Source: Inia geoffrensis
Lineage: Eukaryota > Chordata > Mammalia > Artiodactyla > Iniidae
Assembly (NCBI GenBank): GCA_036417435.1
Contig: CM070917.1
Coordinates: forward strand, 57,696,436-57,760,435
Direction of reading: 5' to 3'
DNA: 64,000 bases
Below are positions 39,101 to 51,100 of this stretch, piece by piece (position 1 is the first letter of the stretch; each line of letters starts with the position of its first letter). The notes under the pieces were generated by a model. That model did not search any database, had not been told where the DNA came from, and saw only the letters and a list, made by a program, of their open reading frames with translations. Both the position numbers and the translations under genes were made by a program.

Positions 39101-42100
39101 TTTGGTTCCCCCCCCCCCTCCAGCACCAGGTGGACCAGAGCTGCTGCCTCGGCGCCTGGGGTTTGGGCGGCCTGCCGGGTGGGACTCGCCCACACAGAGC
39201 GGGGCACGAGGGCACGGGAATAGAAGGCAGCGGTGCCCAGCCTCACTCAGACAGGAGCACGGCGAACCCTCACACACCGGTCATGTGGGAGGACAGCAGG
39301 ACCAGAAGGGAGAGCCCCGTGGCGTCACACTGGTGAGCCCCGGGGCAGCAGCTGCTGTGGAACCGCGTGGAGGTCACCCCATGGTGGGCTTGGCATCATG
39401 GTCCTGAGGACTAGCTCGTTCAGAGCAGCAAAGCCCACCCCCACCGGGAGTAACCCAAGCGCTGATCGAGAAGACAGAGAAATACGCTGTGTTCATCACG
39501 TGTTCATGGAATATTCTACAGCAGTGAAAACGTAGCACCCGCTACTGCAGGCAACAGGCGGATTGTAATGCGGGTACAACAAGCAGGCTGCACAAACCCG
39601 GCTTCCCACGGCCAGAAGCCCCAGCTCCTGCCAGGCCCTGCCCCCTTCCCCCAGCCTCGCCCCCCTCCCTCCTCTCCAGACTTTCCCATTTCTGCCAGAA
39701 TGCCTCGTTTTTGTCCACCTTGCACTTGGGGACATACCCTTGCTCTTGTCCTCCGCCCCTCCTGGTGCCCTTGCTGTCCTCACCCAAGGTCGGAGTTGCA
39801 GCTTAACCCCTGCCCCCTCCCGTGGCCCGGGAGGCCACACACCACACGCACCCTTGGGATGCTTTGTTCTCCAGGCCCCCTTGGGCCCTCCCCCAACATA
39901 CACACTGGAGCTATGTCTGGAAATTTCACAACAACCAACCAAGGACAAAGATCTCAAAAGCTTCCAGGAGGGAAAAAGAAAAAAACGCACGTTAAAAAAA
40001 AAAAAAAAAAAAAAATCAGCCAAAACGACAGTGAAGACTGCAACACCAGAAGTCAGAGGACAGGGGTTGAGACTCCGAGGGGAGGCGGTTCCCCACCTGG
40101 GATTCTAAGCCATCAGTGCGAGGCAGAGAAACATCCGCAGAAGGACATGGGCTCAGAAACGCTGTTTCCCCTTTTCCTGCTAAGGAACCATTAAAAGGAA
40201 GGATGATCTCCCTAATTGAGGGAGTAGAACAGGACCCATGACCCAGAAAACATGGTCCTAGACTGGAGAAGCGGTGTCCCATGCATGGCCCAGCCACCGG
40301 CCCAGGGTATCAGAGCAGGTCGGGGCTCCGGGAGGCAAGTTCCAAGAGGGGGAGAAGCAGCCAGATTAACAGGACTGCGGCCGGCAGGGAGGAGTCCCAG
40401 AGCACGGTCTTGGGTTTGGGAGCGAGTTAATGACCGCAAACTGACGACTATGCAAACAAAGGGAAGCAATTATTAACTCCAGCAGAAACAAAGTTGTCAA
40501 AATAGTAACAAAAACCTATGGACCACAGTTCAAGGAAAAATATCACTCAACTGGACTTCATTAAAATTAAATATTTCTGTTCTAAAGCCACTGTGACAGG
40601 GGTTTCCCTGGCGGTCCAGTGGTTAAGACTCCACGCTTCCACTGCAGGGGATACGATCCCTGGTTGGGGAACTAAGATCCCACATGCCATGTGATACGGC
40701 CAAATAAATAAACTACTGTGACAAGAATGAAAGGCCAGTCTGGGAGAAAATATCTGCAAAGTATGTATCTGAGAGAGCACTTCAACCTAGAATACACAGA
40801 TAACTTTTTTTAAATAAGATTTAATATTTATTTTTGACTATGTTGCGTCTTTGTTGCTGTGCACGGACTTTCTCTAGTTGTGGCGAGCAGAGGCTATTCT
40901 TCGTTGCGGTGGATGGGCTTCTCGTTGCAGTGGCTTCTCGTGTTGCGGAGCACGGGCTCTAGCTCTAGAGCGCAGGCTCAGTAGTTGTGGCACATGGGCT
41001 TAGTTGCTCTGCGGCATGTGGGAATCTTCCCGGACCCGGGATTGAACCCATGTCCCCTGCATTGGCAGGCGGGTTCTTACCCACTGCGCCACCAGGGAAG
41101 TCCCCCACAGAGAACTTTTACAACTCAATTATAAGACAAAAACCCAACTGAAAAAAGGGAGACAAAGATCTGAAGAGACATTTCACCAAAGAAGATAAAC
41201 AAACGGCAAACACTACGTGAAAAGATGCTCGATGTCGTTAGTTCGTTAGAGAAATGAAGACGTGGAAATGCTCCAAACTGGAAACAACCCAAATGTCCAT
41301 CAACGGAAGAATGTATAAACAACGGGTCACCTCCACACAGCGGAAACTACTTGCCACGAAGGCAGGATGGTCTGGAGGTAAGTGGAATATCGGGATGACT
41401 TTCAAAACAATCATGAGATAAAAGAGGCCAGACCAAGAGAGCACAGCACACACTACTCGAGTCCATTTACACAAAACTTGAGCAAATGCACACCGAGTCT
41501 CAGGGCAGAATACACAGCAGTGGTTGCCTGGCAAGGGGTGGGGGTCATGGAGGGAGAGAGGCAGGAGGTTTTCTGGGGGGCCCCAGGAAATGCTGGGGGT
41601 GACAGGGCCGTTTGCTACCTGGGCAGGTGTGACCTACCTAGGCAGGTGTGTACTCATGTCCATCTCATCATGCTTCCACTTCAGACGTGCAGTCCACTGC
41701 ACTGCAGTCTGACTGCTCTGTCTGAGCTGAGTATTCCTGCCAGCACCGCACAAAGGCTATACTGGACACCGATTTAAGCAAAAGTTGTCATCGTTCTATC
41801 GGGTGGGGCGAGAAGTGGTATAAAAATGCTAAATCCAAATCTCCTAGAAAAACATTAATTAAATAACGTCCAAAATTAAAAAGAACAGCACAGGGACTTC
41901 CCTGGCGGTCCAGTGGTTAAGACTCCGCAGGGGGTGCAGGTTTGCTCCCTGGTTGGGGAACTAAGACCCCGCATGCCGCACGGCATGGCCGAAAGATTTA
42001 AAAAAAAAAACAAAACATGAAAAACAGCAGCACAAACCTACCTGTTTACATGTATGGAAGCAAACACAGGCAGACAACATGCAGGGCTGAGAAGTGGGCC

Positions 42101-45100
42101 TCAGGCACGTGGGGGGCAGGCAGACTTATTTTTAAACCAGGGTGTGTGCTGCTTTAATAAAAATTCAACTCTGATGGTGTGACTCAGTAGTCCCCCTCCC
42201 AGGCATACATGAAGTGCCCACACAGACACTTGTGCTGACTGCTGACACCAGTGCTATGGAAACTGGTCAAAACATGGAAACAGCCCAGATGTTCATCAAC
42301 TGGGGAATGGAATCCACACGATGGAATATTATTCAGCTATAAAAAGAATGGAGCCGACACACTACAACATGGATGCACCTCGAAGACACGATGTTAATTG
42401 AAAGAAGCTGGACACAAATGGTCACGATGGGTTAGTGCACGCTTCCATCCATACGAAACATCCAGAGCAGGTAAAGCCACAGACACAGAGAGCAGATCAG
42501 TGGCTTCCAGGGGCTGGCGGAGTGACTGCTAGTGGGGACGGCTTACATTTTGGGGATGAGGAAAAGTTTGGGAACTAGATATGGTGATGGTTGCACAACT
42601 CTGTGAATACATTAGGAACCAGTGAATTGTACACTTTCATTGGTGAGTTGTATGGCATGTGAATTACATCTCAGTAAAGCTGTTGCCAAAAGAAAAAATT
42701 CAGTTCCCAGAGCAGGGCTGACAGTGACCTAAGAAAGGCACACTGGTCTCTGTCCCCGTTCCTGGTACAGAGCTCCTAATCCCTTGTTATCTCCTGGTGA
42801 TAACAGCATCCTTTGTTCTAATGAGGCAACTCTGGGTGGGCTCCTGGGTGGGGGCTGGTCCCCAGAAAGACCGAGCCAGGGTTAGAAGTGGCACTTTGGG
42901 CCCCACCCCCATCCTCTGGGAGAGGGGCTGGAGACGGAGCCAACAATTCTTCATGCCTGGAAACCCTTAAACCACGGCGTTCAGAGAGCTTCCAGGGTGG
43001 TGGACACATCCATGTACTGGGAGGGTGGGGCACCCCGACTCCATGCAGACAGAAGCTCCTGCGCTCGGCACCCTCCCAGACCTTGCCCTGTGCATCCCTT
43101 CCTCTGGCCATTCACCTGGGTCCTTCGTTATACCCTTTACAACAAACTGGGACTCTGAAGTAAGCCTCCCCGAGTCCTGTGAGCCGTTCCAGCAAACTAC
43201 CAGATCTGAGGAGGGAGTGGTGGGAATCCGATTTGTAGCCAAATTGGACAGAGTTGTGGTGAACTGGGGACCCATGACTTGTGCCAGCCTCTGGGGTTGG
43301 GGGCAGTCTCTCGGGATGGGGCCCTCACCCTGTGGGTCTGCATTGACCCCGGGTAGATGGTGTCAGAAGTGAGCTGAACTATGGGACGCCCAGCTGGGGT
43401 CCTCAGAAACTGGAGGGCTGGCTGGTGCAGGAAAACCCACATCTGGTGTCAGAACCGTTGGGAGTAGAGGAAACAGAGTCCTCACCAGCCACCTCCGCAG
43501 GCGCACAAAGCCCCAAAAGCCCCTGGAGAGATTTCAAAAACCCACAAGTAAACCAGAAGCTCCCTGATTCAGGCCGGAGCCCAGACAGCAGCTCCTAAAG
43601 TGGTGGGGGGAGGGGTGTTCCAACCCCCCGCCCGCCCCTTCCGTGTGTGGACTCCACAGCATGCGGGTGGAGGGATGTTCCAACCCCCCGCCCGCCCCTT
43701 CCGTGTGCAGACTCCACAGCAGGAGTCTGCTGTCCTGCTCACGGGGTCTGTTGTAGCAACAACTCCCAAGGACTCTGCCCACGGGAAGTTCTGGAATCTC
43801 ACTGCGGTTTCGCACATGCCCACTCTCACTATGGGGCCACTGCGGGGAGGCCACCACGATTAACCACGATAAGAAAGTGCCCCTTTCACAGACAGGAGCC
43901 GTGTATAAACACACAGGATCACACACAACACCTGACTTTCTTCCAAGGGGCCCAGACAGTGGCTGCAGGAGCAGCCTCTGGGTTGCCCAGGAGCACTGGG
44001 CGGGGCCCACACATGGCCTCTGAGCTCAGAGTCAGTTGGTTCACGGCCATTGCTGATCACAAAGGAGTCCAGGTCTCCATCCGCCCAAACATCCAACACG
44101 TCACCAGCCAGGCAGAGCCCGTAGGCCTGACCACAGCACCCCGGCCTCCATGTCCTCACGGGGCTGCCCAGGGCAGGTCAGCTGAACATCCCCAAGAGGC
44201 CAGCAGGTTTCCCTCTAAAGCCACAGAGCCAGAGACCAGCCAGCTCTGTAGACACTGAAGAAAGGCCCACATCCAGGTGAGCAGAGCCCAGCCCACATGA
44301 GGAATCCAGCCCTGGTCACTCATTCTGCCCAGCCTCGCCTGCACATGGTCGCCTGCCCCTGCTCCCAGCCCAGGAAGGTCCCATAGTTGTGTCTGGCTTT
44401 TACACTGTTCTCAGGAAAACCCGACGCCACTGTTGCTCTGTCAGGGTGGCAGTCACGACACACAGCACACACACCTGGCAGGCCTGCTGGGGAAGGTGTG
44501 GACCCAGCGCCGGGACGGCAGGGCCAGCTGGGCCACCGTGTCCTCAAACAAGGGAGCAGCAGAGGGCACCACAAAGCCCGGCAGTGGGCAGGCCTGACTT
44601 ACGGAGCAGGACGGTGTGAAAAGTTTGAAGGGTGGTGCTGCGAGCAAGAGCGGTCAGCCTCTGCTAAAGGCCTCACCGTAGATAAGACAGAGGCACCTCT
44701 GGGAGCTGGAATTAATGGACACACAGAGAAAACAAACGCCCTCAAACGTGCCAACAACCGAGAGCCTCTCCAAGGGAGCCCACGGCTCTTCCCATTTCAC
44801 ACTGTCTGCCTCGACTATAAAAGTAACATGAGCTCATGTTGGAAATGTGCAAAACACAGTAAAAGCATAAAGAAAATAATCCATCCCAGAAATTCTACCT
44901 GTTAAGCTTCTGGGGTCTCTTCCTGTATTATGAGATAAACGTGCCCCCAATGTAGTTTTACAAAATCTGGTCACACCATGCTATGGGTTTGCATTCTTTT
45001 TCACTTTTTTTTTTTTCCTTTTTTGTTCATTTTTATACCAGGAACCTTTCCCCACACCATTAAAGACCATCATCTGAGTCCAACTGTTCACATGGCTCCC

Positions 45101-48100
45101 CTATGCCGGCCATTCAAGTTTTGCCACAAACACCCGTAAACGTGGATCTGCCTGTCTCCTCATCCCCACACCGTGCTTCTCAGGGGACCTGGAGCCTCCC
45201 CGTGCACCCCATTCTCAGCAGGGTGTGTGCCCCACAGCCCTCGCCAGCTCTGAGGGCAACTGCCATTTTAGGAAGTCTTCCCTTGTTGCACAGGGAAAAC
45301 TTGATCCCAAATCAAAGGACCAGACGCAGGACAGGGCGGGGTCCCAGATCCGCACGGGGACATCCAACGACTGCAGGGACTTCCAGGGTCTCTGCCACAT
45401 TTAGGGGTCTTACCGAGTTCTTTGGAGCCCTGGCTCTCGCTAGCCAGCTCGCCCATCTTCACCAGGGCGTCGAAATAACCTTTGGCAGCATACGTCACCC
45501 CTGAGGGAAGAGGAAGGGGCAGTTACTTCCCTTGCTAGGAAGTAGCAACACCTGCAGCACCTACTCGGCGGTCCTGCCTGCCTGCCTGCCAGCCTGCCTG
45601 CCAGCCGCCTCCCCTGTGCCCAGCACGCTCCAGCCTGGGCAGGACCTAAGCCCGTTTCTTGCTGATGTTCTCTCGTTCCAATCCTGAGAGCTCCTTCTCT
45701 GTGTAAGAGCACAGTGTACTGCTTGGGTCCAGAGCTTTTCAAGTCAAATCGCAGGGTGCCACCCCGACCACGAGGCCTGGTGTCTTGACGAGACAAACAC
45801 CAACCCCAGGCAGGAAACTTGCAAAGTGGGTCGGCAGGAAGATCCCCCCAGCCAACCTGGGTTGAGGATTCTGTCCCCGTCTGCGGTCTCAGAGAGAGCA
45901 AGTAAGTGGGAGTGAGTCACACGCTCCAAGTGGGCTAAAGGCAGCACCACGGGGACGGAGTGGGGGGACTCTCACACCACTTCCCAGGGCAACTTCTGCT
46001 CTAACCTGACTTCGCAAGGGACTGGCACGGAAAACGCCGGGCCTGCTAACTTCCTGGGACCACACCTGGTGCCCGCTGTCCGCTGCCTGGAATGGAGCTT
46101 CCTCCAGGAACTCGGAGACCCTTCAAGACCCCGGGTGTGCCCACAAACTCATTCATCAGAAGAGCCCCGCCCCCGCTGCCCTTCACGCTGGAAGGAGGAC
46201 GAGGGCGCCTCTGGAGCAGGACCATGGGGAGCACCCGCCAGCAGCATAATTACTATTTCTAATCCGTTTTCTCCAGAACCCAGTTAGGGACTTATTACTG
46301 GACACTTGATCACATTTTATTTAGGTAGTTTTCAATTAAGCACACGCAATTTGCTCTGCAGTCTGGAAGTGTGTGCGGGCTCCGCACCCCAGCAGCTGGA
46401 GCGCGTCCACTGCCGGGCAGGGTGGGCTCCTTGAAAGAGATGAAAGAAAAGCCTAGCGGGCCCAGGCCTGGCCTTGGGGCGGCCAAGGGCAGCTGAGGGG
46501 CTCTGTCCTATGGGGCAGTCCAGGAAAATGGGGAAGGGAGGACACCTCCAGGCATCCCCCTCACAGAACTTTGTTGGGGGCCCAGGTGGGGGTGGAGGAG
46601 CCTGGAAGGAGGCCTGTGCCTCATGTCCAAGGGCTGGGGCACGCGAGCGGGAGACCCCAGGCCGGGCCTTGATGGATTCACCCTAGGCCATAGACGCTGT
46701 GCAGCTGAGAATGAAGTTACATCACTCTGAGAGAAAACCCCCGGGGGTTAGATGTCCTTGGGTGATGCTTTCAGGAAAGGAACCACCATCGGCCTGAAAT
46801 GTACAGGCCGACCCCCCCAACTCCAGGGTTGGAACCATCCTGCCACTTTTGGCCCCATGTCCACAGTGTGCACTAAACATCATGGCCCTCCGTGGTGCAG
46901 CACCTACACCTTCACTCTGCCACGGTGTGCTTCTGGAAACACCGCCGTCCCTCCCTAATCAGGCCCCAGGAGCTGTCCACCTACTGAGAAGTCCTCACTC
47001 GCACCCGCGGGCCAGGGACGTCAGCCTCACCTGCCAGCGCCTTCTCGTAGTTCTTGCCCATGGCGATGAAGTTCCGCAGGCTGGGGTTGAACTGCTCCAT
47101 GATGGTCTGGAAGAGAGCAGGGGACGGCATCAGGGGCAAGGCACCCGGTGGCCTGGGGGCCTGAACGGTGAGGGGAAAATCCCACAAGCATCACATGCGG
47201 GGTCGAGACCATGAAGGCATGGCCGGGCCCCGGGTTCAAATCCCAGCTCTGCCCCTGCTGAATGTCCTTGGGCAAATGACCTTTCCAAGCCTCAGTTTTG
47301 ACACATGTACAATGGGGGAAAGAACAGAACCTGCTCCATAGGGGCCTTGCAGATTAAACAAGTGAGCACGCGTACGACACGTGGGGCAGCACCCGACATA
47401 CATCCGGCGCTCAGATATGCTGCGTTGAGGTGCCATTACCCCGTCTGGCAGGGCCGAGTCAGCGAGGAAGGTCCCTCCACAGGCCACACACAAAAGGTCC
47501 ATCGCTGCCTAGAGCCCCCTCCCACCATGGTCTTCACTCAACACATCAATTACCAAATGTCAGCTCTGATTAGAGCAATGCACAGCCTGACTGCAAACAC
47601 CACACGATGAATAATCCAGCAGGCTCCGGATCCACTCGCCTGATGGACTCAAGTCTTGGTGCCAATACCACTAGTCCTTAGACTGAAGAAATTAGATTTT
47701 CACTGCGAAGGCCAAATAAATGTTTTAATTACAAGGCATAAAAACAGGCACACACAAACAACAGCCAAATGTGAGCTCTACTGGGTAATGTACTCTGATG
47801 GTTGGGTGCCAACCCCAGCCAGCGAGAACACTGCAAGGAACTTCTGAGGAAAACCCCACCTCGGCCACATCCTACATCTTCAGGTCAATTATTGTGATAT
47901 GTGTCTGATCTTGCTGCAGGGTAAGAGAGAAACGTCACCAGGGAGGGGAAGTCGCCTGGTCCCGTGGGCAGACCACAGAGCCCCAGGTGCTTCCGCATGA
48001 ACAGAGGCAGTGCCTGCCCCATCCCGGCCAACAGGCCAAAGGTAGCCCTGGCCCCAGGTAACACCCTTCCATCCCTGCTCCGGGCCCTCAGCCAGCAGGA

Positions 48101-51100
48101 TCGACATGGATTCCGAGAAGGGCTGTGGGATCTGGGCTCCAGAAAAACCCACTACTTCTGTCGCCCACCCTGAGGAGCGGCCTGGACTGTCAGCACAAAG
48201 AGGAACAGAGACCTGTGCCCAAGGGTGATGAGGCCCCAAGCCTGAGCCACCACCTCCTAACATCCGGGGCTGGGTGGCCACCTGCTCTACGCTGTGCAGG
48301 GAACCTGGGAAGGAGATACACCTGACACATGCCTCAGTCCAGAGAGCAGGTGCACCTTCCTTTCTGGACACGACAAAGGCGACGGCACCTGCCATGTGCT
48401 GCCATGAGGCACACAGGGGGACGCAGCAGTGATCCCACGGGACAAAGTCCCGAGAGGGAAAGCAGGCCCACCTCACACACCGGGCAGGACCCCGCACGTG
48501 GAGAACGAGGCGGCAGGACACGGCTCAGGGGACAACAGGGGAGAGAAGCATGTCGTCGAGAGAGGAGGGCTGCAGGCAGGGCCATGCAAAGGCTCCAAGG
48601 CCAGGGCCTGCTGGTGTCAGGGACAGGATGCCAGGAGCAGGGTAAAGGGTGGTGGGAGGTAAGAAGAGGCAGGAAGTGTGCAATTAATGGCCCAAACCTA
48701 CTGCCTCGCAGCCCGTGGCAGGGACACCTGTTTTCTGTGACGGGAAGCCGAGGGTCGATCCAACTACATTTCAAAAGGAAATGTACCCCTGACTGCTCCA
48801 GGGAGCCAAGGTTGTAGCTGAGATGGCACAGACGCGGGAGACCCCTCAGAGCTGCTCAGAAACCTAAGATGTGAAGGTGGATCAGAGAGCTGGCTCCACT
48901 GCAGCGTGGGATGGGGTCAGGGGGCAGTATGAAGCTCAGTGGTCTGGGGACGACTCTGCAGTGGGGAACCCAAGTCTGGATGCATCCAGTCCGAGGAGTG
49001 CCCAGCAGTCAGGGCAGGGATGTCACGTAACAGGCAGCAGACGAGGGACTAGCGTCCGGGCAGGGCGCGGAGGGGAATTCAGTGTGGGGCTGTCTGCCAA
49101 GGGTGCATGCACAGGCTGGCTGAGCCCTCAGCCTTGCTGCTCAACGCCACCCAGACCTGCGTCGGGCAGAAAAACACTGGAGGGCGCATGCGTCTGCTCA
49201 AAGGAAATGGACCCAAGGCAGGGTATAGACCCAGTAAGGGTGGCTTCTGTCCCTGATTCTGGTGTTCCAGACATGCACACGCACGTATGTGTGTGTGCTC
49301 GCGCGTGTGTACAGCGTTTCAGTGTAAGATGTATTTCTCGCTGCAGCGATGGGCACAGGGCTGAAAAGGGCCCTGGGGTGGGAATACGTGAGGGCAGACC
49401 TGGGCTGCAGAGCTCTAGGACTGCAGCCCCCACCCACCCCGGGGGCAGGAGAGGAAGCTCCACAGCTCCCTCCCTAGAGCCCCAAACATCCTCAACGACA
49501 GCAGGAAATAGGCCAGCAGCCGCCCAGGCCAACAAAGGGGGTCACCTCGGCAGCCCACCCACGTCCGCCCAATGACACACGGGGACAGCCGCCAGGTTTC
49601 GCTTCCTTAGCACAGCTGCTGAGCTCATGCACGAGGAATGTGGGAGCGAGGGGCAGGGCAGGAGGGGTGCTGGGGTGTCGGCCAGGACACCTGGCCAGGG
49701 CACCGCCGGGTCACACAGGTGCCGCTGACTCGCCTGCCTGGAGGCAGTGGCAGAGGCATAAATGCTGTGGGGCTGGTGTCCCAGGGAGGCCCTCCTTCCC
49801 TGGCCAAAAGCCATTCTTCCTCCCGGCTCCTCACAGATGCTGCCCTGGCCGGAGAGCGGGCTCCCATCCACCTCCAGGTCACCGATCTCCTAGAACCGCG
49901 ACTACCAGAGACCGGCCAGGTCCAAGACGACCTTGTCAGGAGGGACCCTGGTGGCCCAAAAAGGGCCTAGCCCCTCTGGTGGGGGATCCTCTCTGCAGGG
50001 GACTTCTCTGTGGGAGGGGGCCCCCGACACCGGGGGCCTCTCAGAGCCTAGTCCACCGCCATCCTAGGGCTCAGGCAGAGGCATTTGGACCCAGGGGGCC
50101 GTGTTAGGCCCATGATGGGCCCAAACCCACCATCAGAGGCCCGGAGTGGGGCCCTGCCACGCCCACTGCAAGTGAGTGCTCCCCTAACCAGGGGCCTACG
50201 CAGCCCCTCCACACATCGGGGAGCCCTGGAAGGGGAAGCCGGAAGCCAACAGAGGCACGGTTGCCATGGCGAGGAGGCCGTGGGGCTCTGCTACACATTA
50301 CCCGCCCCACGATACTTTTTCAGAAGTGATGGAACGACGGTGTCTTTCCATGGCACTCTTTACCGGAGCGATGGAGGGAGCTGAGAAGCAAACCCCAAGA
50401 CGTCCTCCCACGGAGGGCGGGAAGAGGGAGACCTGTTTACTTCCCAAAAGGAAGGGAATGCATTTCCTTATCGATGCCAAAGGGCGTGTGCAAACGAAGG
50501 CCAGGCCAGGAGGGCGGCCTCCCCGCACACACCTCTCTGTGCCGCGAGGCCATCCTCATGCCTGTCGTGGAACTCAAGGGCCTGGGAGAGGCTCTGAATC
50601 CTGAGACCACTTTCCCGCAGCCGGGACAGAGACCCGACAACGTGGGCAGCGACCAGCGCCTTCTCCAAACTTGACACCTGTGCTACGCAGATGAAACCAA
50701 ATCCCTTCAAACACCATGCCGTGGCACGTGGCGACTGTGTATGTGACCCCCTTGCAGGGGGCGTGGGCCAAGCACTGCGCTCAGCACCTTCTATCACTCC
50801 TTGGTTGGCTCAGTATCTACGAGGTGTCCTCAGGAAGCTGGGCTGCCACAAGGGCTCCCTGCCACCCCACAACACAAGCGACCCAGAAAGGTCAGGGAGA
50901 GGAGGGATCTCTGCCGGAGACCCTCGCAAGCTCAGGCGTGGTTCATGGTGGCCCTCTTGCCTGGATGTCCCCAAACTGGATGTCCCTGCCACCCCTGCAG
51001 TCCCAGGAATCCAGGTCTTAAACCAAATCTCCACGGTAGGGCTGGCCCGCCCACCCCCACCCCGGGCCCCCAGCCCTGCATGTCCACAGGAGCCGATGGG

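Larger units (their letters stand above)
40490..41800 (+). repeat. LINE-1 ORF2 3' end, broken by two SINEs
   Basis: 'caactggacttcattaaaat' 'taaatatttctgttctaaag' continues after the first SINE with 'ggagaaaatatctgcaaagt'. After the second it continues with 'caactcaattataagacaaa' ... 'atctgaagagacatttcacc' 'aaagaagataaacaaacggc' ... 'cccaaatgtccatcaacgga'. This is the end of LINE-1 ORF2 passing into 3' UTR. There are many stops and indels, so it is inactive. Confidence 0.82.
21250..45413 (-). other. BAIAP2: BAIAP2 intron 3 (24 kb)
   Basis: 24164 bp, GTAAGA to TCCCAG, the largest intron. Repeats identified include L2/MIR-like pieces near 21955-22085 and 27835-27985, SINEs at 22837-22963, 40599-40714, 40809-41105 and 41893-42010, a TG-rich tract (23240-23455), LINE-1 pieces (26150-26590, 38385-38650, 39400-39560, 40490-41800, 42170-42695), a T-run (28960-28975) and two tandem duplications (33313-33388, 43605-43724). 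The stretches between, such as 28-38 kb, look unique and hold no recognisable gene. Confidence 0.85.

Noticed and set aside
40490..42695. A functional LINE-1 or intact ORF2
   Set aside because: The frame is broken many times and only 3' parts are present. It is a relic.
48871..49575. A 234-codon plus-strand frame in intron 1
   Set aside because: There is no domain, no supporting splice pattern and low-complexity composition. It is one of many similar frames in this GC-rich intron.
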